From: Mucilaginibacter sp. UR6-11
GTDB taxonomy: Bacteria > Bacteroidota > Bacteroidia > Sphingobacteriales > Sphingobacteriaceae
Length of the DNA stretch: 64,000 bases
NCBI RefSeq assembly: GCF_020880695.1
Contig: NZ_JAJIWO010000004.1
Span: forward strand, 310,001 to 374,000
Reading direction: 5' to 3'
Shown here: piece by piece, positions 1 through 9,254 of the stretch
How the letters are laid out: the number at the start of each line of letters is the position of its first letter
Numbering within the stretch: position 1 is the first letter of the stretch
The notes under the pieces: generated by a model
Database searches by the model: none
What the model was told of the DNA's origin: nothing
Seen by the model: only the letters and a program-made list of their open reading frames with translations
Position numbers and translations under genes: made by a program

Positions 1-2
1 AC

Positions 3-737
3 AAAGGAGGCGCCGCGGCTCGAAATACAGCGGTTGAAAACGCTGCAAACGATTTATTGTTCTGCCTTGATGCAGATAACGTATTGGCCCCGGATAGCGT
101 AGATCCCTTAAAAGAATACCTGATCAGTATGAATGCTGATGTAGCCTCTTTTCAGTATCAGCATTTTTTTTCGGCTGACAAACTCAAACCCGATTACATA
201 TGGTCATTGCCCGAAGGAGTATTTGATTTAGAATTTTATTATAATGGTGGCAATACGCCCGGTCAGCATGGCAACTATTTATTTACTAAACAAAGCTGGG
301 TTAAGGCACTGGGTTATGCAGAGGGTTCCGGTGCGCTGGATACCTGGACATTTGGGTTAAGGCAGGCAATGACCGGAGCTGTTACCGTGGTTTTAAAAGA
401 CACGTACTATTATCACAGGTTAGATTATGAAGGATCTTATTGGATGCGCGACGCAGAGGCCGACTTATGGTCTGTGTCCGTAAAAGCAACTTATGCGTTG
501 TATCCATTTTTTGACCGTATAGACGAAAAATACTTAAACTATATGTTAGGTAAGGGCCGGTACAACTGGTTCTATAACCGGACCGGCAAACCCCTTAAAC
601 TAGTATCAAAAGGATCAAAAGATATCTTTTATAAAGACCTCCATCAAAAAGTAGTAAAGTTCATTTACCCTAAAGCCAACTTTTTAAAAAGGGGCACTGA
701 CAAAATTAAACGAATATTAAATTATGGTGGCCGTTAA
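3..737 (+). CDS. Glycosyltransferase family 2, 5' end cut by window
   Basis: The frame is open from the first bases of the window, so the N-terminus lies outside it; 244 residues are visible. The visible start has the GT2 nucleotide-sugar-binding signature: a GGAAARN stretch and then DAD (visible residues 23-25, bases 69-77), the expected metal/UDP-binding DxD. A TTG at 57 could be misread as a start, but it would remove the ARN motif that belongs to the fold. The C-terminal half is rich in Tyr and Trp and ends in basic residues. It overlaps the next gene by 14 bases. Probable cytoplasmic transferase adding one sugar to a lipid-linked glycan; donor and acceptor cannot be told. Confidence 0.85.
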   Translation, partial: KGGAAARNTAVENAANDLLFCLDADNVLAPDSVDPLKEYLISMNADVASFQYQHFFSADKLKPDYIWSLPEGVFDLEFYYNGGNTPGQHGNYLFTKQSWVKALGYAEGSGALDTWTFGLRQAMTGAVTVVLKDTYYYHRLDYEGSYWMRDAEADLWSVSVKATYALYPFFDRIDEKYLNYMLGKGRYNWFYNRTGKPLKLVSKGSKDIFYKDLHQKVVKFIYPKANFLKRGTDKIKRILNYGGR

Positions 738-1581
738 ACTCGAGGGCAGATTAGGTAATCAGCTATTTCAATACGCCTTTATTTATGCAACGGCTAAAAA
801 GCTTGATACAGGTTTTTACCTTGATAAAAGCATTGAGCATTTTATTCCGGTTAAATATTTTAAACTTAAAACAGATTTCCTGCTACCGTTAGATTCCTCT
901 TTCTTCTCAACAAAAGGCTTTAAAAGAAGTCTCCGTTTAAATAAGAGGAAATCTTTTTATGCCTGGCTTCAAAAAATCATTTTCGGCAACAAAAATATAA
1001 CGTTATATAATACAGATCCACCAGACGAGGCCCTGCAGCGGTTAAAAAACAACTATATGTATCAGGGCTATTTTCAGTCTGAAAAATATTTTGAAAGCAG
1101 TAGTGCCGACATCAGGAAGTTACTGGTCATAAAAAAACGACATGTCCGTAAGTTCAAAACATTGTCCCGAAATGTCCTGTCAACCCGGAAAACAATAGTG
1201 ATCCACATAAGGCGCGGCGATTATATTGATCATAGCTGGTCATTGCCCTTATCTTATTATAAAAAAGCATTAGACCTAGCCGACTACGAGAATGCCAACT
1301 GTGTATTCATATCTGATGAACCTGAATTTGTAGAAAAAGAATTCAGTTATATCAAAAAAAAATACGTTTCAAATAATCCGGAGATCATTGATCTGCAATT
1401 TCTGATTAATGCCGATATTGGTATTTTATCAAACAGCAGTTTTAGTTGGTGGGGTGCTTGGTTAAATAATAAGGAGCACAAACAGTTTTTTGCACCTAAA
1501 TATTGGCTGGGTTTTAAAACCCTGCAGGAATATCCTGTAGAAATAGGCGCCTGTATGAATTTCAATTTGATAGAGGCATAA
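724..1581 (+). CDS. Alpha-1,2-fucosyltransferase-like, GT11
   Basis: 285 residues, close to the usual GT11 length. The N-terminal GRLGNQLFQYA motif (residues 8-18), YQGYFQSEKYF around 113-123 and HIRRGDY (161-167, the GDP-fucose-binding HxRRxDY) are the family hallmarks; an SxSSFSWWGAW motif lies near the C-terminus. GT11 enzymes move L-fucose from GDP-fucose to a galactose in alpha-1,2 linkage, as in H-antigen-like structures. No GDP-fucose synthesis genes (gmd, fcl) are in the window. The ATG lies inside the last codons of the upstream glycosyltransferase, so the two are probably co-translated. A second fucosyltransferase (GT10) lies 3.6 kb downstream. Confidence 0.9.
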   Translation: MVAVKLEGRLGNQLFQYAFIYATAKKLDTGFYLDKSIEHFIPVKYFKLKTDFLLPLDSSFFSTKGFKRSLRLNKRKSFYAWLQKIIFGNKNITLYNTDPPDEALQRLKNNYMYQGYFQSEKYFESSSADIRKLLVIKKRHVRKFKTLSRNVLSTRKTIVIHIRRGDYIDHSWSLPLSYYKKALDLADYENANCVFISDEPEFVEKEFSYIKKKYVSNNPEIIDLQFLINADIGILSNSSFSWWGAWLNNKEHKQFFAPKYWLGFKTLQEYPVEIGACMNFNLIEA

Positions 1582-1594
1582 CATTAGCTCTAAT

Positions 1595-2515
1595 ATGTTA
1601 AACACACCTATTTTGTTTTTAATTTATAACCGTCCCGATAAAACCTTAAAGGTTTTTGAGGCGATTAAGAAAGTCAGGCCCGCGAAGTTATTTGTTGTTG
1701 CCGACGGACCCCGGAATGAAGAAGCCGGTATTTTATGCCAGCAAACAAGGGATGTGCTTTTAAATATTGATTGGGACTGTGAATTAAAAACCCTTTACAG
1801 AACTGAAAACATCGGCGTAAAACGCAGCGTAAGTTCGGGTATAAACTGGTTTTTTGAGCACATTGATGAAGGGATAGTACTTGAAGACGACTGCGTGCCA
1901 AATGATAGCTTTTTCTTTTTCTGCTCTGCCATGCTTGAGTTTTACAAGGATAATGAAAGCATTATGCATATAACCGGAACCGACCTGATTGACAACGGGA
2001 AAAAGCATGACTATACCTATTATTTTTCAAACTATCCTAACATTTGGGGATGGGCCACCTGGAAAAGAGCCTGGCGCAAATACGATCTGGAGTTGACAGA
2101 TAAATCATACTATAAAAAACTGATTAATACCCGTTTTAAAGATCCGTTTGAAAGACGATTTTGGCATACCGTACTGGAGTCACTAAAGACGCTTGATACC
2201 TGGGATTATCAATGGATGTTTAGTATCTGGAAAGCTGGCGGTATCTGTATTAATACCAATTATAACTTTGTGTCAAACATTGGATTTGACGCTACTGCAA
2301 CCCATACAAAATATGATAGCCCTTATAGCGGCTTAACTACCAAAACTATTAATAAAATAGTTCACCCCGCCACTATTGCCATAGACAAAGAAACTGAAAA
2401 CGATTTTTTAAAAACGCTCCATAATTTGGACAGAAAGGGTTACCGGGGCTATTTTTTAATGAGGGGTAAAAATTTGATTCATAAGATAAAGCTATTGTTA
2501 AAAAAAATCAAATGA
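1595..2515 (+). CDS. GT-A-like glycosyltransferase (HlpA-like)
   Basis: 306 residues opening with a nucleotide-sugar transferase pattern: ILFLIYNRPD at 6-15, a VVADGP strand, and an acidic LEDDC at 96-100 as the likely metal-binding site. This resembles the bacterial proteins often annotated as 'hemolytic protein HlpA-like', which have a GT-A nucleotide-diphospho-sugar transferase fold; the haemolysin label is historical and not informative. Conserved aromatic patches such as WGWATW follow. It ends in an ATGA overlap with the acetyltransferase at 2512. Donor and acceptor are unknown. Family-level call only. Confidence 0.7.
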   Translation: MLNTPILFLIYNRPDKTLKVFEAIKKVRPAKLFVVADGPRNEEAGILCQQTRDVLLNIDWDCELKTLYRTENIGVKRSVSSGINWFFEHIDEGIVLEDDCVPNDSFFFFCSAMLEFYKDNESIMHITGTDLIDNGKKHDYTYYFSNYPNIWGWATWKRAWRKYDLELTDKSYYKKLINTRFKDPFERRFWHTVLESLKTLDTWDYQWMFSIWKAGGICINTNYNFVSNIGFDATATHTKYDSPYSGLTTKTINKIVHPATIAIDKETENDFLKTLHNLDRKGYRGYFLMRGKNLIHKIKLLLKKIK

Positions 2516-3183
2516 AAAAAATGATCAGAAAAATTGCATTACTTTTTTTGAAAGTATTTTTTCCCCGGCTTTATGTAATTGAAAAGCAGAATGGTGATAT
2601 CGGCCGTATAATTAAAAATATTAACAGGAGTACCATCAGCAATAAGGCAAAAATTTACGGCCCTGCACAAATCGGCGACTCCCAGGTTGACGATTACACT
2701 TATATCAGTGGCAATTCAACTATAAGCCTTACCACCATTGGTAAGTTTTGCAGCATAGGCCCTAATTTTAATTGCGGCTTTGGCATCCACCCAACCAACG
2801 GCTTATCTACCTCTCCGGCATTTTATTCTACCGGTAATGCATGTGGAATAACATTTTCTGCAGACGATAAAATAGTTGAGCATAAGCAAATCCGTATAGG
2901 TAATGATGTGTTTATCGGTATCAATGTAACCGTGATTGATGGCGTAACTATTGGCGACGGCGCGGTAATTGGCGCCGGCACAGTAGTTTCAAAAGATATT
3001 CCGCCTTATGCCATTGCAGTGGGCTCACCTGTTAAAGTAGTAAAATACCGTTTTGACGAGCCAACGATAAATAGACTGCTAAAATTAAAATGGTGGGATT
3101 TTGAACCTGATAACCTTAAGGACGTAGAAAAGTATTTTTTTGACTATCAGGGTTTTATCGAAAAATACAACGATAAGGTTTAA
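2512..3183 (+). CDS. CatB-like hexapeptide O-acetyltransferase
   Basis: 223 residues. After a hydrophobic, basic N-terminus the protein has repeated hexapeptide units (such as IGDSQV, IGNDVF, IGDGAV, IGAGTV) forming a left-handed beta-helix, and the closing pattern VGSPVKVVKYRF typical of CatB/xenobiotic acetyltransferases. These enzymes move acetyl from acetyl-CoA to a hydroxyl of a sugar. Its place among glycosyltransferases, with an ATGA overlap to the gene before it, points to O-acetylation of the glycan or of a sugar nucleotide rather than antibiotic resistance. The exact substrate is unknown. Confidence 0.82.
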   Translation: MKKMIRKIALLFLKVFFPRLYVIEKQNGDIGRIIKNINRSTISNKAKIYGPAQIGDSQVDDYTYISGNSTISLTTIGKFCSIGPNFNCGFGIHPTNGLSTSPAFYSTGNACGITFSADDKIVEHKQIRIGNDVFIGINVTVIDGVTIGDGAVIGAGTVVSKDIPPYAIAVGSPVKVVKYRFDEPTINRLLKLKWWDFEPDNLKDVEKYFFDYQGFIEKYNDKV

Positions 3184-3220
3184 TTGTTACCTAATGTAAT
3201 TAATAACTTCCATAACCTAA

Positions 3221-4114
3221 ATGGACCCAATCATTAATCTTTCATACATCATCACTACGCGTAACCGCCTGCCTTTTCTAAAGATCACTTTAGAAAGGTT
3301 AATAAGCGGGCTGCAGCACGATGAAGAAATAGTGGTAGTTGACAGTGAAAGTACCGATGGCTCAAAAGAATATCTTAAGCAGCTTTTAGAGCGAAGTAAA
3401 ATACAGCAGTTTATTTCTGAACCGGACAAAAACCAGGCGCACGGCTGGAACAAAGCTATGCTTCTTGCTAAAGGCATCCTAATAAAAAAAATAATTGATG
3501 ATGATGTTTTTTGTTACGATGCCATCAGAAAATGCAAGCTATACATGCTGCAGAACCCGCAGGTTGACATCGTTATATCCAATGATTTGTCAAGCGAATT
3601 AAAAAACCATCAAACCATAAGCAGGCATAGCCGGCTGCCACAATTTGAAAACTGGCGCAAAGCGTCAGTACCTTCATTTACTTTTGGCGATGTACATATG
3701 CTGATCAGGCGCGGCTCATTGGCTTATATCGGTCTTTACAATATATTATATACTATGATGGACTGGGAGTTTTCGTTACGTGCAAGTTATTTAAAAGCAA
3801 ACATCAGTTATTATACCGGCTATAATGCATTGAGCGTAGCGCACCCGCAAACCGTAACATCATCCGTAAACAAACCCGAGATAAAAGAGCAGGGTAAACA
3901 GGCTGCTATTTTATATGCCTATGCAGGCGATGATAGTGAAATAAGTTATTGGTCGAAACTTAAAATCTTTATTGGCAAGGCCATTTACAAACCAACAAAC
4001 ACAATTGAAAATAATAATATTAACCACGAAATAGATTCGGTGTACGGCCATTATTACCATGTCATTGCAGAGATCAATAAAGGCGATGGCTTTACATTTA
4101 TAGGCAGCTGTTGA
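3221..4114 (+). CDS. Glycosyltransferase family 2
   Basis: 297 residues. The N-terminal GT-A fold is clear: YIITTRNR at 9-16, VVVDSESTDGS around 38-48, and an acidic DDD at 93-95 in the DxD position. The middle and C-terminal parts have the usual GT2 acceptor-side pattern (an MMDWEF segment). The ATG at 3221 is chosen because it directly precedes the first beta-strand; it follows a 37-base gap. The stop overlaps a TTG start at 4111. Linkage and sugar are unknown. Confidence 0.85.
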   Translation: MDPIINLSYIITTRNRLPFLKITLERLISGLQHDEEIVVVDSESTDGSKEYLKQLLERSKIQQFISEPDKNQAHGWNKAMLLAKGILIKKIIDDDVFCYDAIRKCKLYMLQNPQVDIVISNDLSSELKNHQTISRHSRLPQFENWRKASVPSFTFGDVHMLIRRGSLAYIGLYNILYTMMDWEFSLRASYLKANISYYTGYNALSVAHPQTVTSSVNKPEIKEQGKQAAILYAYAGDDSEISYWSKLKIFIGKAIYKPTNTIENNNINHEIDSVYGHYYHVIAEINKGDGFTFIGSC

Positions 4115-5133
4115 AAAGGTTACCTTCGTTAGACGGCTTTAGGGCAGTCTCCATAATTCTTATTCTGATCTGTCATGGCCGGCTTTCCTATGGCTTTCCC
4201 GGTTGGTTTGCCGATATTGCCCGGCACGGATTGGTAGGGGTAACCGTTTTTTTTGTCATCAGCGGCTTCTTGATCACCCACCTGTTATTAACCGAGGAGG
4301 CAAAATACCAAAGCATACATCCCGGCAGGTTTTATATCAGGCGTGCATTCAGGATCTTGCCGGTATTTTTGCTCTATACCCTATTTATCCTGGTGGTAAA
4401 CAACGTTTATCTTCTCGGGCTAACCAGAACCAACTTTATTCATGCATTTACATTTACCGTCAATTTCGACCCTAAAACCAATTGGTTCCTGGGTCATTTT
4501 TGGTCGCTTTCTGTGGAAGAACAGTTTTATTTGATGTGGCCCCTGCTATTACTTTTCTGCAGAAAACACTTAAAACCCGTGTTAATAATACTTATAGTTT
4601 ACGCATGCCTGGCAAGAGTGATTGATTATAAGCACCCCGCCTACAGCACCATCACCCTATCCCCTTTCTTTATGCATGCCGATGCCATTTTAATAGGGGC
4701 GTTTGGCGGCTTGGTTTATTTCGACAATCCCGATTTCATAAAGCATAAAGTATTCCATTCTAATGGATTAAAAGTTTTCTCTGTTACCGTTATACTTTTA
4801 TTTATTTACCTGTCAGGTTATGGCAAATTGGCTATCCTGTCCTTGCCGTTTAGCGGCCTGTTTATTTCGGGGGCTGTTTTATTCTTAATACTGGGCAACC
4901 TAACCCCATCAAACAATCTGCTTTACAAATTACTGAATAACAGGGTCATGGTACATATCGGCGTTTTATCCTACAGCTTGTATATTTGGCAGGAGTTTTT
5001 CTTTGTGGGCGATGTTGTCGTATGGTGGCGCACCTGGCCGGTAAATATCCTGATCATCTATATAGTGGCCCTGGGCTCTTATTATTTATGGGAAAAGCCT
5101 TTTTTAAAGCTGAGGCAATACATTTTAAAATGA
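4111..5133 (+). CDS. Acyltransferase-3 (OafA-like) membrane protein
   Basis: 340 residues and about ten hydrophobic segments. It opens with LDGFRAVSIILILICHGR, in which His22 is the conserved family histidine, and continues with VFFVISGFLITHLL and a WSLSVEEQFYLMWP motif, all hallmarks of the acyltransferase-3 family. These inner-membrane enzymes O-acetylate or otherwise acylate surface glycans, taking acetyl from cytoplasmic acetyl-CoA. The start is a TTG whose last two bases form part of the TGA stop of the upstream gene (TTGA). A similar but distinct gene lies at 13469, so two positions may be acylated. Confidence 0.88.
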   Translation: MKRLPSLDGFRAVSIILILICHGRLSYGFPGWFADIARHGLVGVTVFFVISGFLITHLLLTEEAKYQSIHPGRFYIRRAFRILPVFLLYTLFILVVNNVYLLGLTRTNFIHAFTFTVNFDPKTNWFLGHFWSLSVEEQFYLMWPLLLLFCRKHLKPVLIILIVYACLARVIDYKHPAYSTITLSPFFMHADAILIGAFGGLVYFDNPDFIKHKVFHSNGLKVFSVTVILLFIYLSGYGKLAILSLPFSGLFISGAVLFLILGNLTPSNNLLYKLLNNRVMVHIGVLSYSLYIWQEFFFVGDVVVWWRTWPVNILIIYIVALGSYYLWEKPFLKLRQYILK

Positions 5134-5143
5134 TTTTATTAGG

Positions 5144-6160
5144 GTGGTTAAGCGCAAAATAAAACTGCATTTTCAAAACGGCCTCACGCTCCAAAATTTT
5201 AAAAAAGAAGTTTTCGACCTGGAGGGGCTATCTGACAAATTTGATTTTGAAGAATCTGCTGATCCAGATTTCGTGATCTTTGGGCCGTACGGCAATGATC
5301 TTCCCCAAAAAGGCAGTTACGTCCGCATAGGCTATTATTGCGAAAACATACAACCGGACATGACCATCTGCGATTGGGCATTCGGGGTACCGCGCGCCGA
5401 AGAAGTCAATCACGCGCGTTACAAACGAATACAGTGGCACGGCACCGACCCGGCAACATTAATTAAACCTGCAGATTATAATGCTGAAGAGATAGCCGGC
5501 AGCAAGAAATACTTTTGCAATTTCCTGTATTCGCACAAAGTGCCTTATCGCGAAGAATTTTTCAGGCAGCTATCTAAATACAAAAAAGTTGATGCGCCCG
5601 GCAAATCCATGAACAATATGGAAAGTATTGATCAGCGGTACAGTGGTGATATGTGGCAGCGCAAACGCAGCTTTTTAAGCGACTATAAATTTACTATCGC
5701 TTTTGAGAATGATATCTATCCCGGCTATCAAACAGAGAAACTGTATGATGCCATGCAGGCTAACAGCATTCCTGTTTATTGTGGTGATCCGTTTATCGGC
5801 ACCATTTTTAATACCGCCAGCTTTATAAACGCTACAGAACAGCTGCATTCAAAGAACAGCTGGTTAAATAACAAACTGACAAGGCTTGGGCAAATGGATT
5901 TTGAAGATATACGCCCCGCACACCTAACTGGTATAAAGCATAAAGTAAAACGTAAATTGAAAGCAATTACACGGGATATAAACAGGCGGTTTCATTTTAA
6001 CGAGATGGATTTTAAGCCGGTAATTGAACGCATCATAGCTTTAGATACCCAGCCCGATCTTTATGTAAAATATTTAACCCAGCCCTGGTTTACCGGTAAC
6101 ACGATACCCCCTGCGGTATCCAACAGAGCGCGTTGGATAGAAATATTCAATTCAAAATGA
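5144..6160 (+). CDS. Alpha-1,3-fucosyltransferase-like, GT10
   Basis: 338 residues. The C-terminal half has the GT10 signature: FTIAFEND (183-190) followed by GYQTEKLYDAM (194-204) and a SIPVYCGDP patch, the GDP-fucose-binding core. The N-terminal half has a FVIFGPYG strand and a CNFLYS element typical of bacterial alpha-1,3/1,4-fucosyltransferases such as those of Helicobacter. The family moves fucose from GDP-fucose to GlcNAc or Glc. Start is GTG at 5144. With the GT11 enzyme at 724 it suggests a doubly fucosylated glycan. Overlaps the next gene as ATGA. Confidence 0.88.
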   Translation: MVKRKIKLHFQNGLTLQNFKKEVFDLEGLSDKFDFEESADPDFVIFGPYGNDLPQKGSYVRIGYYCENIQPDMTICDWAFGVPRAEEVNHARYKRIQWHGTDPATLIKPADYNAEEIAGSKKYFCNFLYSHKVPYREEFFRQLSKYKKVDAPGKSMNNMESIDQRYSGDMWQRKRSFLSDYKFTIAFENDIYPGYQTEKLYDAMQANSIPVYCGDPFIGTIFNTASFINATEQLHSKNSWLNNKLTRLGQMDFEDIRPAHLTGIKHKVKRKLKAITRDINRRFHFNEMDFKPVIERIIALDTQPDLYVKYLTQPWFTGNTIPPAVSNRARWIEIFNSK

Positions 6161-7140
6161 AGCCTTTGGTATCCATTATCATCCCTGCTTATAATTCAGG
6201 GCGCTATCTGTCGGCAACCATCAGGTCAGCATTGGGGCAAACGTGGGATAGCAAAGAGATCATCGTTATAGACAATGGATCAACCGATAATACTGCACAA
6301 ATTATTAAAGATTTTGAAAATGACATTGTCAGTATAACCATGTCGGCAAACAATGGGGCAGCTGCTGCACGTAATGCAGGTTTAGCCGTGGCCAAAGGCA
6401 ACTACATACAATTCTTAGACGCTGACGATTTGCTAAGTGCTGATAAAATTGAGAGTCAGCTAACGCGCCTTAATAATTCGGCCACCCATTTATCAATTTG
6501 CCGTACCGTCCATTTTATGGATGGTGAAAATCATACTCTTGTTAAACCCGATTATAGCTGGTTTGATGCGGATAGCGACAATCCGGTAGATTTTCTGCTA
6601 AAGCTTTACGCCGGAGAAGAGGTACTGCCCGGCTACGGCGGCATGATCACTGTTCATTCATGGCTTACCCCGCGTAGCGTGATTGACAAAGCAGGGTCAT
6701 GGAACGAAGAATTGAGTGTTGATGACGACGGCGAGTTTTTTTGCCGGGTGATTTTAGCCTCGGCCGGGATAAAATTTAGCGAACAGGGCCTTTGTTATTA
6801 CCGCAAATTTACCGGCAGGCGTTCTTTGTCGTCACAAAAAAATCTCCGGGGACTACAAAGTACAATAGCTGCAATAGATTTAAAATACCAATATTTAACA
6901 GCAAAAAGTAACGATAAATTGATCAACCGGATATTTGCCAGGCACTACTGGTGGACCGGGGTGCTGGCCTACCCCGAATTTAAAGCACTTTCAAAACGTT
7001 GCATACAAAAAGCCACTGCGTTGGGTTATAACGGCGAGAAGTACGTCGGCGGGCCCGCGGGCCATACTATCGCAAATATTTTAGGATGGAAGGCAGCACG
7101 GCTTATTGTTCACTATCAACAGGTTTTTACAGGCTCATGA
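6157..7140 (+). CDS. Glycosyltransferase family 2
   Basis: 327 residues from the ATG at 6157, which overlaps the TGA of the GT10 gene (ATGA); an in-frame TTG further upstream would add residues ahead of the first strand and is less likely. Motifs in order: VSIIIPAYNSG (5-15), VIDNGSTDNT, NGAAAARN (66-73) and FLDADD (86-91). This is a standard inverting GT2 fold. The C-terminal domain has an LSVDDDGEFFCRV segment, where the ED/DD pair is the usual place of the catalytic base. It sits between GT10 and GT61 genes. Substrate unknown. Confidence 0.87.
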   Translation: MKPLVSIIIPAYNSGRYLSATIRSALGQTWDSKEIIVIDNGSTDNTAQIIKDFENDIVSITMSANNGAAAARNAGLAVAKGNYIQFLDADDLLSADKIESQLTRLNNSATHLSICRTVHFMDGENHTLVKPDYSWFDADSDNPVDFLLKLYAGEEVLPGYGGMITVHSWLTPRSVIDKAGSWNEELSVDDDGEFFCRVILASAGIKFSEQGLCYYRKFTGRRSLSSQKNLRGLQSTIAAIDLKYQYLTAKSNDKLINRIFARHYWWTGVLAYPEFKALSKRCIQKATALGYNGEKYVGGPAGHTIANILGWKAARLIVHYQQVFTGS

Positions 7141-8291
7141 GCGCGGCAACTAAAATAAAATACTTTTTAAGGCAGTTCCCGTTTATCTATCCTTCAAAAA
7201 TCATCTATTCCTGCCGGGATTGGATCATAGGTCAGCGGGAACGTAAAGGGTTATACTATAGCCAGCGCGGGCCATGGTTTGAAGATATTTTTCCCGGCGA
7301 GTTCTTACATCACCCGTCGCCGCAGACTTTAGGGACACCAAATGACCGCGCGTTTTATAACAACAAAGATTACCCTACTGATAAGGCAACCTTGTTTTAT
7401 TTACAGAACAGCTATGTATTGGGCCACAAAGGTTTAATTCTCAATAATAAGCACCAGGTTTTTCAGGAGTTTAGCCATCATTTCGGAATAGCAACGCTAA
7501 AGAAATTCCTGTGGAGCAATCCATTCTATATTTTTTCGAAGGATGTTAAAAAAGTAACCGGCACAGGCGCAGCATTGCTCTCGCCAGAGAGCCATAACTA
7601 TTACCATTGGCTAAGTGATGTATTACCGCGTATCCGGCTATACCAATCTGTTCTGGATAAAATCGACCATTTCTGCGTATCGTCAAAAGTCCCGGTTAAG
7701 TTTTTGGATCTGCTTGCAGATTTTGATATCCCGGCAGAGAAAATATTGCTGATAAATGATGGCGAAAAAATACATTTTGATCATTTATACGTGGCCTCAT
7801 TACCCGGCAGCGAAGGTCGCTCGCCAATATGGGCGGTAAATTATGCGAGGGATAAGCTGATTAAAAAGCCGGTGTTAGCATTCGGTAAAAGAATATACTT
7901 TAAACGCGGCGGCAATATAGAGCGGAAACTCTTAAATGAAGATGTTGTAATTACCCTGTTGAAAAACAAGGGATTTGAAATTATTGAGCCCGATAACCTT
8001 AGCGTAGCAGATCAGGTTAACCTGGTACAGCAAGCCGCCATAATTATAAGCGTGCATGGCGCTGCATTAACTAACCTGCTGTTTGGCCGTAAGGGTGCGG
8101 CTGTTATTGAGCTGTTCTCGCCTGATTATTTTCGTACCGATTGTTACTACACCCTGTCTTGTATGCTAAAATTAAATTACTGGTATTTGGCGGGGACCAA
8201 GCCAGCCGATGGTAACTGGGGGGATATTACTATTGATAAAGACCTGCTGCTAAAAATCATCCATATTATTGAAAATGAGCAATCAGCTTAA
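7137..8291 (+). CDS. Glycosyltransferase family 61 (DUF563)
   Basis: 384 residues from the ATG at 7137, which overlaps the preceding TGA (ATGA); an upstream in-frame ATG at 7086 would lie deep in the neighbour and is rejected. The GT61 pattern is visible: a HNYYHWLSDVLPR segment (153-165), an IYFKRGG strand, and VSVHGAALTN-like IISVHGAALTNLLF with HGAALTN at 307-313. GT61 includes plant xylosyltransferases and bacterial capsule transferases; the donor is often a pentose or GlcNAc, but it cannot be read from the sequence. It overlaps the following gene by 17 bases. Confidence 0.83.
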   Translation: MSAATKIKYFLRQFPFIYPSKIIYSCRDWIIGQRERKGLYYSQRGPWFEDIFPGEFLHHPSPQTLGTPNDRAFYNNKDYPTDKATLFYLQNSYVLGHKGLILNNKHQVFQEFSHHFGIATLKKFLWSNPFYIFSKDVKKVTGTGAALLSPESHNYYHWLSDVLPRIRLYQSVLDKIDHFCVSSKVPVKFLDLLADFDIPAEKILLINDGEKIHFDHLYVASLPGSEGRSPIWAVNYARDKLIKKPVLAFGKRIYFKRGGNIERKLLNEDVVITLLKNKGFEIIEPDNLSVADQVNLVQQAAIIISVHGAALTNLLFGRKGAAVIELFSPDYFRTDCYYTLSCMLKLNYWYLAGTKPADGNWGDITIDKDLLLKIIHIIENEQSA

Positions 8292-9252
8292 TATATTAAC
8301 CTTAGCCACCGGCAAAAAGCTGTATGTTGATATGGCAGTAAACCTGGCACGATCATTTTGGTTATGGAACAAAGACGCCGGCATTGATTTTTACCTGGCG
8401 ACGGACCTGCCGCACTACCTGCCTGATGACGTGAAAAGCTATGTTAAAGTCATTGCATTACAGCCGGATGAACTGGGGAAAGGTTTTTCGCCAAAGCTAC
8501 ATTTAGATAAGCTGGCCCCCGCGGGGCAAACGCTGTTTATTGACAGCGACTGTTTAATTTATGGCAGCTTAAAGCCGGTATTTAATCTTTTTAAGGGTTA
8601 TAGTGTGGCGGTAGTTGGTGTTTACGTTAATGACGGCGAATGGTTTGGCGACGTGGCAGCCATCTGTAAAAAGAACCATATTAAACAGCTGCCTAAATTT
8701 AACGGCGGCATTTATTATCTGGAACGCGGCGACAAAGCAACGCAGGTTTATGAAACAGCCCGTGAACTTGAAACGCAATATGATGAGATAGGTTTTGTCC
8801 GCCTGCGGGGGCGCCCCAATGACGAAGTATTAATGGCATTGGCTATGGCATTACATGGTCAATCTCCTGTTGATGATAACGGCAGCATACTGGCCGAATT
8901 TGTGAACTTTCAGTCGGGTATAGAATCTGATCTGCTTAAAGGAAGCGTTACATTATATAATAAGCCCGGTCATCCGCGCTATCAAAAAAACTGGCCTTTA
9001 AAAGAGGCTAACCCTTTAATAGTTCATTTCCTGGGTCATCACAATCAAACTTTACCCTATATCAAAGAGGTTAAGCGGCTTAAATATATTTTAGGCGATA
9101 AATATCCGGCAGGTAAGGCGGGAGCCCTAACCTGGCTACAGGTAACGTTACCGGCCAATGCCACTACCCTGCTTAAACAATTATTCAGACCACTGTACCG
9201 CGCTGTCGCCGGGACAAGAAAAGTAAAGCAATCAGAACGAGTGATCAATTAA
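8275..9252 (+). CDS. GT8-like nucleotide-sugar transferase
   Basis: 325 residues from ATG 8275, inside the end of the GT61 gene. The N-terminal half reads as a GT-A fold: ILTLATGKKLYVDMAVNL, a FYLATD strand, and TLFIDSDCLIY with DSD at 90-92 as metal-binding DxD. A KFNGGIYYLERG segment is like the NSGV region of family 8 transferases, and a late VHFLGHH segment resembles their second metal-ligand His region. No clear match to a named enzyme is recalled, so the family assignment is by fold-level resemblance. It probably adds a hexose to the glycan built by this cluster. Confidence 0.6.
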   Translation: MSNQLNILTLATGKKLYVDMAVNLARSFWLWNKDAGIDFYLATDLPHYLPDDVKSYVKVIALQPDELGKGFSPKLHLDKLAPAGQTLFIDSDCLIYGSLKPVFNLFKGYSVAVVGVYVNDGEWFGDVAAICKKNHIKQLPKFNGGIYYLERGDKATQVYETARELETQYDEIGFVRLRGRPNDEVLMALAMALHGQSPVDDNGSILAEFVNFQSGIESDLLKGSVTLYNKPGHPRYQKNWPLKEANPLIVHFLGHHNQTLPYIKEVKRLKYILGDKYPAGKAGALTWLQVTLPANATTLLKQLFRPLYRAVAGTRKVKQSERVIN

Positions 9253-9254
9253 TA

